Shown here piece by piece: positions 25,838-35,252 of a stretch of DNA of 59,062 nt. The DNA comes from DAOVRD01 sp964521715 (GTDB taxonomy: Bacteria > Planctomycetota > Brocadiia > SM23-32), in NCBI GenBank assembly GCA_964521715.1, contig CAZFSS010000025.1, positions 1-59,062 of the forward strand, given 5' to 3'. A model generated the notes under the pieces. It did not search any database and was not told where the DNA came from. It saw only the letters and a list, made by a program, of their open reading frames with translations. Position numbers and translations under genes: made by a program. Position 1 is the first letter of the stretch. Each line of letters begins with the position of its first letter.

Positions 25838-28800
25838 CGGACGAGCTGGCTGCACAAGTCGGCGGCGTGCCGGAGCCGATAGTGCGCACGCTGAGGCGGT
25901 TGATCCGGCGCGCGCGCGTGGTGATCCTTGTGCGCGGCGTGGGCGCCGTGGCGGCCGTCGCCGTGCTCTCCCTGCTGGCCGTCATGGCCGTCGACGCCGG
26001 CCTGACGCTGTTTTCCGTCACCGTGCGCTATGGCCTGACGCTCACCGCGCTGGCACTGACGCTGCTGGCGGCCGGTGCGCTCCTCGTCCGGCCGCTTGCG
26101 CGCAGTTTCACGCTGAACGGCATTGCCCGGGCGATCGAGTTCCATCACCCCGAGTTGCAGGAGCGGATCAGCTCGGCCGTGGAGCTGCTCAGCAGCGACG
26201 ACGCGCCGGAGGTGCGCGGTTCGGAGGCGCTGATCGGCGCGCTGGTCAACGAGGCCAGCGGCGACGTGCGCACGCTGGTGCCCCGGCGGGAGATCACGTT
26301 CCGGCCGGCCCGCTTCTTCCTGGCGGCGGCCTTGGCGGCGACGGCGTTCCTGGCCGGCCTGCTCCTGGCGTGGCCGCGTCCGGCCGTGCGCTTGCTGGCT
26401 CGGGCGGTGGCGCCGTACCTGAACCTGGCCAACGTGGCTGCCGATGACCTGACGGTTGAGCCCGGCGACACCGTCATCACGAAGGGGCAGTCGCTCCGCG
26501 TCGACGTGCGGGTGGCGAATGCTGCTGTCAGGAGCGCCGAGCTCCTCGCGGGCGACCCGCAAAGGCAGGAGACGGCGCAGGAGATGACGGGCGTCTTCAG
26601 CGCCGACGACGAGGTCAGGCGCTTCGTGTTCACCTGCCCGCCGGTGACGGATAGCTTCCGCTACCGCATCCACGCGGGGGACGCCCTCAGCCGCTACTAC
26701 GCCGTGCAGGTGGTGCCTTTCCCCGCCGTGACGCGGGTGGACCTGCGCTACGAGTACCCCGCATACACGCGACTCGCGCCCGCGATCGAAGAGGACGCCG
26801 CGGGCGACATCAGCGCCGTGGCCGGCACGAACGTCGTCGTCACCGCCAAGACGAACACGTCGGTGCGGTCGGCGAAGTTCGTGGTGAACGGCGAGGAGGC
26901 GCCGGGCGTCAGCCCCGGCCTGAGCACCGCGCAGGATGGGACGACGGTCTGCACGTTCAGCGTGCGGCTGACCCCCAAGCTGGCGGGCCGCTGGCGCGTG
27001 GAGATTGCCGACGAGCACGGGTTCAGCAATTCCCCGCGCGAACTCGGCATCACGGTGCTGCCGGACGCCCCGCCAACGGCCGTCATCCTGCATCCCGAGG
27101 ATAGGGAGCTCCGCCTCAGACCCACCGATCAGCTGCCCGTGCTCTACGCGGTCGGCGACGACTTCGGCGTGGGCGAGGCCGAGTTCGCCGCAGAGACGGA
27201 GGGGGGGAAGCTGGAGCCCGTGCCCGTTCCGCTGGCCGAGGAGGGGCGGGCCGCTGGTCCGCTGGCCATGGGGACCGCCGTGCTGGACCTGAGCAGGCTC
27301 CCGCTCGGCGGGGTCAGGCAGCTCACGGTCCGGGTGCGCGCGAAGGACAACTTGCCGCCGCAAATGGGCGGGCCGCAGGAAGGGCTCTCCGAAGCGCTGA
27401 CCATCGAACTCGACCGGGAAGGGATTCCCTACGCCGAGCAGGTGAAGGTGGCCACCGAGGAAGAGATACGCCAGGACCTGGAGGGCGCGCTTGGGGAGCT
27501 GCGCACCGCCAAAGAGCAGTCCACCGAGGTGCTGCCGGCCGTCTCCGGGGTCGGGGACCTGACGCAGGACGCGAAAGGGCAGCTCGACCAGATCGCCGCA
27601 CACCTGGACGCCGCCGAAGGCACCGTGCGCGAGCTGGCGCAGAGCGTCCGCTGGGGCACCTACGCCGTGCTGGGGCCGCGGTTGCAGGCGCTGGCGGACG
27701 ACCACATCGCCCGGGCCGAAGACCTGGCCGGCCAGACGAAGCTCACCGACGATCCCTACCAGCGCGCCGACCTGGCTGACGAGACGGACCTCCAGACGGA
27801 CCTGGCGATCATGACGGCCGAGGACCTGCTGCGGGACTTCGCCGGCCTGGCGGAGGCCGTGCGGCGTCACGAGGACCTGGAAGGGCTGGCGCGCCGCCAG
27901 GCGGAGCTGGCCCAGGCCAGGCAGAGCATGGAGGCCGCCGCGCCCGGCCAGGCCCAGGCCGCCGCGCCCGGCCAAGATCAGGCCGCGCCCGTTCTGACGG
28001 CAGAGCAGTGGCAGCAGTCCCAACAGCAGGCCGCCGGCGAGATGGCTCAGATGCTGGCGGAAGGGGTGCGCGACGTCCTCGCGCGGGAGGGTTCGCCGGA
28101 CCTGGCCGAGCAGGCCCGCCGGTTGCAGCAGGACCAGACCGCGCTGGCCGAGCATACGGACGGCCTGCGGGCCTTCCAGGATAACGAGCAGGCCCTGATG
28201 CAGCTTGCCCGGGACCAGGAGGCGCTGGCCCAGGACACGTCCGCGGAGGAAAGCGCCGCTGACCAGAAGGGCCTCATGATGGAGGCGGCCCAGCAGATCC
28301 GCAGCTACGACCTGACTCAGGCCGCCGTGAACCAGTCGGCCGCCGGCGGGAACTTGAGCGGACGCTCGACCCGGCTCCAGCAGGAACTGGCAGCCGTCGA
28401 ACTCACCCGGCAGGCGGAGGCCGCGGCCGGCCAGCAGCGGGAGCTCGCCCAGAAGGCGCAACAGTCAAAGGAGCAACTCGAAGCAGCCCAGGCGGCAGCG
28501 CAGGCAGCCGAGACCCCCGAGCAGAAGGCGGGCCAGGAAGGCGCAGCCGAACAGGCAGGGCAGCAACTGGCCGCGCTGGCCGAGCCCCAGAAGGCACTGA
28601 CGGACCAGGTGACCTCATTGCAGGAGCAGTCCAGAAGGAACATATGGGAGGTCCGGCAGGCATTCGAGCGCTTCAACCCCGTCGGCCAGATGAAGGAGGC
28701 GTCGGGCGGCATGGAGGCGAGGAACGCGGCGGGCGCCGCCGGGGCGGCGGGCCAGGCCGCGGACATGGCGGACAAGCTCGTCGAGCAGCTGAAGGCCCTC

Positions 28801-30063
28801 CAGGAGCGGTTCCCCGCGATCCCCGACAAGCAGCAGAGATCGGAACGCCTCGCGGCGCTGGCCGCCCGGCAGCAGGAGCTCGAACGGCGCACGCGCGACC
28901 TGGCCAACGGCAGGCAGCAGACGCTCGCGCAGGTCGAGCAGGGACAGCTCGGCTGGATGCAGGCCGATCAGGCGGAAGTCGCCCGAGAGGCGGCCAACCT
29001 CCTGCGCAGGACCGAAGAACTGGCGCCCCAGCCGGACAGGGCCGAACTGCGCGCCGCACAAGAGGCCGGGCGGGCGGCCAGGAGGATCCGTGAGCCCGAC
29101 GTGGCCGCAGCCGCCGAAAGCGCCCGCGAAGCGGCCGAGAACCTGTCGGACGTGGCGCAGCGCCTGCACGACAGCGCCGGCCGGGACCCGTTGGCCCCCA
29201 ACCCGGGCGGACAGGCACGGCTCGCGGAGGATACGGATCAGCTCGCGCGGCGACAGGACCGCCTTGCGGGCGAGATGGAGGCGTTTGCCCAGCAAGACAT
29301 GTCAGGAGCCGTCGTCTCGCGCCAGGGAGGGCTTGGCGAACGCACCGCCGACCTCTCCGATCAGGTCGAGAGGGTCCGGGAGGGGGTCCAGCAGCTCATG
29401 CCGAGCGAGGCCGGTTACGATCAAGGCAGGCGCGCGCTGGAGGAGCTGGAGAAGGCCGGCGGGGCTCAGCATCGCGCCGAGGACGCGGTCTCCGAGGGGC
29501 GGACCCGTGAGGCGCTCCCCGCGCAGACGGAGTCTGCCCAGGCGCTCGGCGAAGCGGCGGACGCCCTGGCCCGGATGTGGGCGGCCTATGCGCCGTCCGC
29601 CGAGCAGGGCGGCCTGTGGGACCTGGCGGCTGCTCAGGCCCCGGCCCAAAGGTCGCTGAGCGAAGCGGCGCGCGCGGCGGACGAGGCCGCGAGGACGCTC
29701 CAGGCGGAAGCGGCCAGCCGCTCCGCGGAACGCATGCAGGCCGCCGCGCAGGAAGCCGCCGCCCGCCTCGAGGAGCTGGGGCTGACTCCGGCTTCGATGC
29801 TGGGCTACATGCGCGTCGGACGCACCCTCGATCCGAAGCGGTTGGGCTGGACCGCTGCCGACCTGCGGCAGCTCTCGGCCCCCGAACTCGGCGAGATACA
29901 GTTCACCCTCGACGACTGGGCGAGGCTGCCCGGCCAACTGCAGGACGAAATCCTTCAGGCGGCCGGCCAGGACAGCCCCACCGAGTACCGCATGCTCATC
30001 AAACGCTACTTCCGGGCGATCGCGAAGCGGGGCACCGGCGCAAGGGACGAGGGGCAGCGATGA
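25834..30063 (+). CDS. giant DUF4175-like membrane protein with long Gln/Ala-rich coiled coil
   Basis: A 1,409-residue protein. Two N-terminal membrane segments (about 28-50 and 58-80: VAAVAVLSLLAVMAVDAGLTLF; LTALALTLLAAGALLV) and a third near 160-182 resemble the DUF4175 layout. Ig-like beta domains follow at about 200-530. From about 640 to 1,260 the protein is dominated by Ala, Gln and Glu heptads, predicting a very long coiled coil outside the membrane. The C-terminus (ELGEIQFTLDDWARLPGQLQDEILQA) is globular and resembles the end of planctomycete DUF4175-type proteins. The start at 25834 overlaps the preceding stop as ATGA; its own stop overlaps the next start the same way. The membrane anchoring and length suggest a periplasm-spanning structural part (inference). 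Confidence 0.8.
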   Translation: MTDELAAQVGGVPEPIVRTLRRLIRRARVVILVRGVGAVAAVAVLSLLAVMAVDAGLTLFSVTVRYGLTLTALALTLLAAGALLVRPLARSFTLNGIARAIEFHHPELQERISSAVELLSSDDAPEVRGSEALIGALVNEASGDVRTLVPRREITFRPARFFLAAALAATAFLAGLLLAWPRPAVRLLARAVAPYLNLANVAADDLTVEPGDTVITKGQSLRVDVRVANAAVRSAELLAGDPQRQETAQEMTGVFSADDEVRRFVFTCPPVTDSFRYRIHAGDALSRYYAVQVVPFPAVTRVDLRYEYPAYTRLAPAIEEDAAGDISAVAGTNVVVTAKTNTSVRSAKFVVNGEEAPGVSPGLSTAQDGTTVCTFSVRLTPKLAGRWRVEIADEHGFSNSPRELGITVLPDAPPTAVILHPEDRELRLRPTDQLPVLYAVGDDFGVGEAEFAAETEGGKLEPVPVPLAEEGRAAGPLAMGTAVLDLSRLPLGGVRQLTVRVRAKDNLPPQMGGPQEGLSEALTIELDREGIPYAEQVKVATEEEIRQDLEGALGELRTAKEQSTEVLPAVSGVGDLTQDAKGQLDQIAAHLDAAEGTVRELAQSVRWGTYAVLGPRLQALADDHIARAEDLAGQTKLTDDPYQRADLADETDLQTDLAIMTAEDLLRDFAGLAEAVRRHEDLEGLARRQAELAQARQSMEAAAPGQAQAAAPGQDQAAPVLTAEQWQQSQQQAAGEMAQMLAEGVRDVLAREGSPDLAEQARRLQQDQTALAEHTDGLRAFQDNEQALMQLARDQEALAQDTSAEESAADQKGLMMEAAQQIRSYDLTQAAVNQSAAGGNLSGRSTRLQQELAAVELTRQAEAAAGQQRELAQKAQQSKEQLEAAQAAAQAAETPEQKAGQEGAAEQAGQQLAALAEPQKALTDQVTSLQEQSRRNIWEVRQAFERFNPVGQMKEASGGMEARNAAGAAGAAGQAADMADKLVEQLKALQERFPAIPDKQQRSERLAALAARQQELERRTRDLANGRQQTLAQVEQGQLGWMQADQAEVAREAANLLRRTEELAPQPDRAELRAAQEAGRAARRIREPDVAAAAESAREAAENLSDVAQRLHDSAGRDPLAPNPGGQARLAEDTDQLARRQDRLAGEMEAFAQQDMSGAVVSRQGGLGERTADLSDQVERVREGVQQLMPSEAGYDQGRRALEELEKAGGAQHRAEDAVSEGRTREALPAQTESAQALGEAADALARMWAAYAPSAEQGGLWDLAAAQAPAQRSLSEAARAADEAARTLQAEAASRSAERMQAAAQEAAARLEELGLTPASMLGYMRVGRTLDPKRLGWTAADLRQLSAPELGEIQFTLDDWARLPGQLQDEILQAAGQDSPTEYRMLIKRYFRAIAKRGTGARDEGQR

Positions 30064-31139
30064 GGGCGACCATGAGGCCGGCAAAGCCGCTCGGCGCGGC
30101 GCTTGCCTTCTTGCTTGCGGCGGTGGTCCTGGTCGCCGCGGGCGAGCCGCTTCGGGCCCAGACGGAGGAGAAGGCCGGGCTTTCGCGGTACGACGAAGCC
30201 GTGGACCAGGCCATCGAACGCGGCCTGAAGTACCTGGCGACGAACCAACAGGATGACGGCTGCTTCCCCACCGGCTGGGGGAAGAACAGCGGCATAGCGT
30301 CGCTCTGCGTCATGGCCTTCCTGGCCAAAGGCTACACGCCGGGGGAGGACGAGTACGGCCAGGTCATCAACAAGGGGATCGACTTCGTGCTGGCATCCCG
30401 CAGGCCGAACGACATGCTGGTCGGCGCGGGAGCTTCCCACGGGCCGATGTACGAGCACACTATCTCGACGCTGCTGCTGTCCGAGGTGTCGGGAATGGTG
30501 GACCCGGAGCGGCAGAAGGCGATATCCGAAGTCCTGCCCAAGGCGTTGAAGGTGATCCTGGCCGCCCAGCAGGTCCCCAAGCTGGAGACCTACCAGGGCG
30601 GATGGCGCTACCAGCCGGATAGCACCGACAGCGACATTTCTTGCACCGGCTGGCCGCTGATGTCGCTTCGCTCCGCGCGCAACAACGGGGCGAGTGTGCC
30701 GAAGGAGGCCATCGAGTATGCGCTGCGATTCGTCATGCGCTGCCGGACGAACGACGGGGGGTTCGCCTATCAGCCGGGCGGCGGCCCGGGCGTCGCCAGG
30801 ACCGGCGTCGCACTGCTGTGCTTCGAGCTATGCGGGCTGCACCGCGATGAGGTCGCGCTGGCGGCCGGAGACTGGATCCTGAAGCACCCGGCCGGCGGCC
30901 CGAATGAGAGCTACTTCTACTACGGCCTCTACTACTGCGCCCAGGGGATGTACCAGCTCGGCGACGACTACTGGGAACGCTTCGCCGCCTACATGTACGA
31001 TATGATGCTGAAGCTCCAGCGCCCGGACGGCTCGTGGCCAAAGGGGGCCGAAAGCCAGGAGGGCGAATGCTATGCCACGGCCATGACCGTCCTGGCGATG
31101 AGCGTCCCCTGCTGCCAGTTGCCCATCTACCAGCGGTAG
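30060..31139 (+). CDS. exported terpene-cyclase-like toroid (prenyltransferase/squalene oxidase repeat) protein
   Basis: A 359-residue protein with a signal peptide at about 1-32 (PLGAALAFLLAAVVLVAAGEPLRAQ). It holds repeated alpha-toroid units of the squalene-cyclase/prenyltransferase type: GLKYLATNQQDDGCF, DGGFAYQPGGGPGVARTGVALLCFE and DGSWPKGAESQEGECYATAMTVLAM. No DxDD cyclase motif is visible, so it is probably a binding or structural toroid rather than a hopene cyclase. It ends LPIYQR, and its TAG stop coincides with the first bases of a MITE-like element. It is the last gene of the MoxR operon, coupled by ATGA to the previous gene. Confidence 0.85.
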   Translation: MRATMRPAKPLGAALAFLLAAVVLVAAGEPLRAQTEEKAGLSRYDEAVDQAIERGLKYLATNQQDDGCFPTGWGKNSGIASLCVMAFLAKGYTPGEDEYGQVINKGIDFVLASRRPNDMLVGAGASHGPMYEHTISTLLLSEVSGMVDPERQKAISEVLPKALKVILAAQQVPKLETYQGGWRYQPDSTDSDISCTGWPLMSLRSARNNGASVPKEAIEYALRFVMRCRTNDGGFAYQPGGGPGVARTGVALLCFELCGLHRDEVALAAGDWILKHPAGGPNESYFYYGLYYCAQGMYQLGDDYWERFAAYMYDMMLKLQRPDGSWPKGAESQEGECYATAMTVLAMSVPCCQLPIYQR

Positions 31140-31290
31140 TGAGCTGTCAGGAGAGTTGCCTTGCATTCCCGCAGCCACCGCTGGGCAGCGGCCGCGACCC
31201 TGTAGGGGCACGGCGCGCCGTGCCCCTACGTGTCATTCCCTACCCGACGCCCGCTGCAGAACGCAAGGTTGTTTGTCGAAAAGGCCACTC
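31137..31290. mobile_element. MITE-like element, copy 1 (154 bp)
   Basis: This copy aligns without gaps to 53203-53356 (about 83% identity by my count). Its ends form a degenerate inverted repeat (TAGTGAGCTGTC and GAAAAGGCCACTC); copy 2 shows them better. The centre is a perfect 28-bp palindrome at 31202-31229 with 14-bp arms (GTAGGGGCACGGCG). There is no coding capacity. Its initial TA plus G supplies the TAG stop of the toroid gene. It lies between convergent genes, so the palindrome could also act as a two-way terminator, but no T-run follows. The rest of 31291-31380 shows no gene. Confidence 0.6.
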
Positions 31291-31380
31291 GGCGGCCCGC
31301 GGCGGGCCCTCCCGCCGGAGCCGCAACCGTCCCTTCAACGATGCACGGTCGGGGGAAGGAGGCGCGGCACCGTCGTCGGC

Positions 31381-32166
31381 TCAGGTCGCGTAGACGTGCA
31401 GCCCCGGGAAGATCCTGCCCGCCAGGTTCACCCAGAGCAGGCTCATCAGTATGGTGAGGGCGCCGGCGATGGCGAAGGCCGCGTTGGCCCGGGGGCGCTT
31501 CGCCCCGGACAGTGCCCGGAAGTGGAAGTACGCGACGTAGATCAGCCACGTGGCCAGGGCCCAGAGCTCCTTGGGGTCCCAGTTCCAGTAGTCCCCCCAG
31601 GCACGTTGGCCCCAGACGGCGCCGAGGACGAGGCCCAGCGTCAGGACCGGGAAGCCGAACTCCGTCATCCTGTGGGTGGCCAGTTCGCGTTCGGCCCGCT
31701 GCTGCTCCCTTGAGAGCAAGACCATCAGCGCCTGCACGCTGGCCATGATGAGTATCACGTAGGCAAGGGCGTACGCGGCCACGTGGGGGGCGAATAGCCA
31801 GCTCTGGAGGGCCGGCGGAAGCTGCTGCGGCTCGGAGCTGAAGACGAAGCCGGCGGGGAACAGGAGCGCTACGCCGGCAAGGGCCGCCGTCGCCGGTCCC
31901 CTCGCCCCCAGCGCGCGCTCGCAGAACGCCCACAACGGCCAGACGAGGGCGCCCAGGCACAGGAACACCTCGAACAGGTTCTGCATCGGCGGGCGGCCGA
32001 CCTCCGCCCAGCGCAGGATAAAGGCCGCGGCCATCAGGGCGAAGCCAGACGCGAAGAGCAACGACCCGACCCGCCTCGCCCTGGCGAGGTAGGCCCCCAG
32101 GGCTGCCAGCCAGACCGCCATCGTGGCGTAGGTCAGCACGCCGACCGCGCTTGACTTAATCTCCAC
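31381..32166 (-). CDS. ccsA: CcsA/ResC-type cytochrome c biogenesis protein (heme handling)
   Basis: A 261-residue integral membrane protein with about eight hydrophobic segments. The heme-binding tryptophan-rich WWD motif WGDYWNWDPKELWALATWLIY lies between the later segments, and RWAEVGRPPMQNLFEVFL and FAPHVAAYALAYVILI carry the usual flanking motifs and histidine. CcsA with ResB forms system II, which exports heme and attaches it to apocytochromes c on the outer face of the membrane. GTG at 32166 was chosen because AGGTGGG lies just upstream; it overlaps the ResB stop by 11 nt, so the two are coupled. Confidence 0.88.
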   Translation of the reverse strand: MEIKSSAVGVLTYATMAVWLAALGAYLARARRVGSLLFASGFALMAAAFILRWAEVGRPPMQNLFEVFLCLGALVWPLWAFCERALGARGPATAALAGVALLFPAGFVFSSEPQQLPPALQSWLFAPHVAAYALAYVILIMASVQALMVLLSREQQRAERELATHRMTEFGFPVLTLGLVLGAVWGQRAWGDYWNWDPKELWALATWLIYVAYFHFRALSGAKRPRANAAFAIAGALTILMSLLWVNLAGRIFPGLHVYAT

Positions 32167-33241
32167 CCGTGCCCACCTCTCGCAGGCGCCGCAGGCCGGG
32201 GCGCCCCCAGAAGTGCCAGAACGCCCCGGCGCACAGCATGGCAAATCCGGCGAAGGCCGAGCTCAGGCCCGAATCGGACGTGACGCGCAGCACCGTGTAG
32301 CGGCCGCCCGCCGCGTCGAAGGAGTGCTGGTAGACGTAGTAGCCGCCGTAGTGCAGGGGATGGTTCACCTCGATGACCCGGTGCGCTGCCTCCCTGCCGC
32401 CCGCCCACACGACGACCTCGCTCTGGTATGACTTGACGGGCGAGGGCGGCCTGACGAGCCAGAGGCGGACCCCGGCAGCCGCATCCCCGGTCGGCCGTCC
32501 CAGCGCGTCCTGCACGGACAGTACGGCGGCGTCCTCGCCCGGCGGCGGGGACAACCACGCTTCGGCGCTGCCCCCCTGTGCGGTTCGCAACGACAGCCTC
32601 ATCGCGGGCACGTCGCTCTCGGGATCCCTCACTGCGCCCTCCGGATAGACGGCGCGGGCCGCCTCGACGTATTCGAGCACCGTCAGGCTTGCGTCCGCGC
32701 CCGGGATGCGGGTCTCTTGTCCGATCTCCCACTGAAGCAGCTTGGGCTCGGCGTCGGGCGCCGGGATTTCGGCCACGAGCAGCCATCGGCTGTCCTTCGG
32801 GGGGTAGCGCTCGATGCGGAAGTCGCGCAGTTCCAGCTCGAAGGGAAGCTCCCCGATCGTCCTCTCAAGTCGGGCGTCCAGGATATCGCGGCTGCGTCCT
32901 CCTTCGAAGACGACCACAACACCCGCCGGGACTTTCGTGCTCCCTGAGAGCCTGCGGGCCAGCTCATGGCGCGCTCCCGATCCCCAGATGCCCCCGATCA
33001 GGACCAGGATCACGCCCAGGTGCATGGCCACCAGGCCAGGCTCGCGCAGGACGCGGTGGGAGAGGAGAATGGCCGCCGCCGTCAGGGCCAGCAGAAGCAG
33101 CCAGAAGACGACCAGGGGCGGCGAGTTGAAAAGTGCCTTCACGCGGGCCGCCCCCAGGAACGCGCCGGCGACCGACAGCGCGCCGAGGGAGACTGTGACC
33201 GCCAACGCCGCCCAGAGAAGGAAGGTTCTCGCTGCTTTCAC
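32156..33241 (-). CDS. resB: ResB-like cytochrome c biogenesis protein
   Basis: A protein of about 361 residues. Membrane segments occur near the N-terminus (TFLLWAALAVTVSLGALSVAGAFLG; LVVFWLLLLALTAAAILL; LVAMHLGVILVLIGGIW). A periplasmic region carries the ResB-type sequence GELPFELELRDFRIERYPP. A final segment SAFAGFAMLCAGAFWHFWGRPGL follows HPLHYGGYYVYQHSFD. ResB works with CcsA in system II heme ligation. GTG 33241 is my choice because the membrane segment begins right after it; an ATG at 33322 would add a 27-residue arginine-rich stretch with no ribosome site. It overlaps the CcsA gene at its 3' end. Confidence 0.82.
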   Translation of the reverse strand: MKAARTFLLWAALAVTVSLGALSVAGAFLGAARVKALFNSPPLVVFWLLLLALTAAAILLSHRVLREPGLVAMHLGVILVLIGGIWGSGARHELARRLSGSTKVPAGVVVVFEGGRSRDILDARLERTIGELPFELELRDFRIERYPPKDSRWLLVAEIPAPDAEPKLLQWEIGQETRIPGADASLTVLEYVEAARAVYPEGAVRDPESDVPAMRLSLRTAQGGSAEAWLSPPPGEDAAVLSVQDALGRPTGDAAAGVRLWLVRPPSPVKSYQSEVVVWAGGREAAHRVIEVNHPLHYGGYYVYQHSFDAAGGRYTVLRVTSDSGLSSAFAGFAMLCAGAFWHFWGRPGLRRLREVGTGGD

Positions 33242-33468
33242 GTTTCCGTTCCGCCTGCCTGCGCCTCGCGGCCGCTGCGCTTCGCGGCCGCCCGCTCGCG
33301 ACGGCCTGCCTCTCTGGCTCATTCTACGGCACGGGAACAGGGCAGGCGAGTGGCATAGCGATCCGGGTGAGCACCGGCGGATGAACCGGCAGGGCGCTTG
33401 CGCGGTTTTGCCGGCCGGGGATAGACTTACGGTAACTGGACTGGTGCCGCTTTAGGGAGGTGAGCAAG

Positions 33469-33864
33469 ATGACGGATATGAGTGAACGCATCCAGAGGGC
33501 CGATTGGAAGAAGGAGAAGCACGTCCCCGTTATCGAGTGCCCCGACGAGGTGAAGGCGGGCGAGTTGTTCGAAGTCACGGCCAGCCTGGGCAAGGAGATT
33601 GCCCACCCGAACACGACCGAGCATCACATCCGCTGGATCTCCCTGTTCTTCCATCCCGAGGGGGAGCCGTTCACCTACCAGGTCGGGCACTTCGAGTTCC
33701 TGGCGCACGGGGAGTCCGGAAAGGGGGCGAACCAGGGGCCCGTCTACACGCACCACGGCGTCACGTGCACGATGAAGGCAACCAAGTCGGGCACGCTGCA
33801 CGCCCTGGCGCACTGCAACATCCACGGCCTGTGGGAGTCCAGCAGGGAGCTGGCCGTGACGTGA
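33469..33864 (+). CDS. class II superoxide reductase (neelaredoxin type)
   Basis: A 131-residue protein matching the desulfoferrodoxin/neelaredoxin iron domain without the N-terminal desulforedoxin domain. The Fe(His)4Cys site can be read as His18, His46, His52, Cys116 and His119 (EKHVPVIE, AHPNTTEHHI, AHCNIHGLW), with the catalytic Glu16 and Lys17. It reduces superoxide to hydrogen peroxide in the cytoplasm without releasing oxygen, which fits an anaerobic or microaerobic lifestyle. AGGGAGGTGAG lies 5 nt before ATG 33469; a GTG at 33460 overlaps that site and is unlikely. A weak promoter TTGCGC, 18-nt spacer, TAGACT at 33398-33427 precedes it. Confidence 0.92.
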   Translation: MTDMSERIQRADWKKEKHVPVIECPDEVKAGELFEVTASLGKEIAHPNTTEHHIRWISLFFHPEGEPFTYQVGHFEFLAHGESGKGANQGPVYTHHGVTCTMKATKSGTLHALAHCNIHGLWESSRELAVT

Positions 33865-33885
33865 CGGCCCTCGGGCCGGCGCCCT

Positions 33886-34983
33886 TCATCCGCCCCACAC
33901 CTGCTCGAAGACGCGCAGGAAGTTGCCGCCGAGCACCTTCAAGATCACCTCGTCGGAATGGCCGCGCCGCACCATGCATTCCGTGATTGCGGGGACCTTG
34001 GAGATGTCCTCCAGGCCCTTCGGCGCCCGGTGGAGCCCGTACAGGTCGGACCCGAGCCCGACGTGATCCGGCCCCACCAAATCGATGACGTGCTCGATGT
34101 CGTCCACCACGTCGTCGACGTCCGTGGCGGCGAGGAAGAAGACGCCGAAGACGCCGCCGTTCTTCGCCAGGGCCTCCAGGCGTTCGCGCCCGCGGGATAC
34201 GTCGTAGGAGGGGTGGAAGGGGCTGTCCTCGGGCTTGAGGGGGAAGAACTTGCGGGGACTGCGGTGCGAGAGGACCACGGGGCTGGTGGCAGTCTCGAGC
34301 GTCTCCCAGAAGCCGACCTGGTTGAGGTGCGCCACGTCCACGACGATGCCCAGTTCGTTCATCCGCCGGACGGCGTCCTTGCCCGGGCCCGTCAGGCCGC
34401 CCGTCTTGATGTTCTGCTGCGTGCCGTCGGCGAAGTAGTTGCGGCGGTTGTGGGTCAGGCAGGCCATGCGCAGCCCGAGGGCGTAGAAGACGTCCAGCAG
34501 CTTCAGGTCGTATCCGACGGGCTCCAGCGCTTCCAGGGCCATGATGCCGCCGCACTTGCCTTCGCGCTTGAGCCTGCGGATGTCGGCGACGGTGGTGACC
34601 AGTTCGAAGTCGTCGTTCTCCTGGGCTTCCCGGCGGAGCCACCAGACCATCTCGAGCGCTCGCCTCAGGGCGCCGTCGAGCTGGCTATCCTCCACGAAGA
34701 TGGCGCAGACCTGTGCCGTCAGGCCGCCCTTGAGGAGCTGGGGCAGGCTGTACTGGCCGATGCAGCCGAACGCGTCGCCCCGGGGCCAGGGCGTGTACTC
34801 GGATGGTTTGGGCGGCATCGCAAAGGGCGGCCTCCACTGCTCGGGGTCGGGGATCTCCACCTGCATGCCCAGGCGGACGTAGCCGTCGGCGATCGGCATC
34901 AGGATGTCGCTGTGGCAGTCGATGACGATGGCCTGCCTGTGCAGTTCGGCCGCGTGTGCGGCGCCGCTCTTTGCTGACCTCAT
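33886..34983 (-). CDS. M19 family membrane dipeptidase
   Basis: A 365-residue protein of the renal dipeptidase (M19) amidohydrolase family. Metal-binding motifs are visible: IVIDCHSDI near the N-terminus, the metal-bridging Glu region GGIMALEALEPV, then LTHNRRNYFADG, IVVDVAHLN and VVLSHRSPR, and the late Asp in HVGLGSDLYG. These proteins hydrolyse dipeptides at a binuclear zinc site. No signal peptide is visible. ATG 34983 was chosen for GGGAGGAG 7 nt upstream; ATG 35004 is a possible alternative. It is divergent from the ceramidase-like gene. Confidence 0.87.
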   Translation of the reverse strand: MRSAKSGAAHAAELHRQAIVIDCHSDILMPIADGYVRLGMQVEIPDPEQWRPPFAMPPKPSEYTPWPRGDAFGCIGQYSLPQLLKGGLTAQVCAIFVEDSQLDGALRRALEMVWWLRREAQENDDFELVTTVADIRRLKREGKCGGIMALEALEPVGYDLKLLDVFYALGLRMACLTHNRRNYFADGTQQNIKTGGLTGPGKDAVRRMNELGIVVDVAHLNQVGFWETLETATSPVVLSHRSPRKFFPLKPEDSPFHPSYDVSRGRERLEALAKNGGVFGVFFLAATDVDDVVDDIEHVIDLVGPDHVGLGSDLYGLHRAPKGLEDISKVPAITECMVRRGHSDEVILKVLGGNFLRVFEQVWGG

Positions 34984-35252
34984 GTCGGAACTCCTCCCAT
35001 CCATCGGCGTCCCTCCGATGCCCGGCCCTCTGCGAGCGGGGCGGGCCGCTGAGCGTCGCCCCACGGCCCCGTGCGGGCGCCATCGTACGCCGTGCGGCGG
35101 GGCTTTTCAATCCAGCTCCGGCCCGGCCCTTCGGCGGCAGCCGTGATGCGGCGACACCATTGACACCCCGGCCCGGTGAAGTGAGAATACGCCTTCCGCC
35201 GGCCGCGCGGGGCCCGGCGACCGAGTGCCTCCGCCTGGCAGAAGGAGTCACC

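Noticed and set aside
25498..28461. A 987-residue minus-strand open frame
   Set aside because: It is antisense to the vWA and coiled-coil genes of the MoxR operon, with biased Arg/Leu/Gly composition.
31202..31229. Rho-independent terminator at the 28-bp palindrome
   Set aside because: The stem is strong but no T-run follows on either strand, so I annotate it only as part of the repeat.
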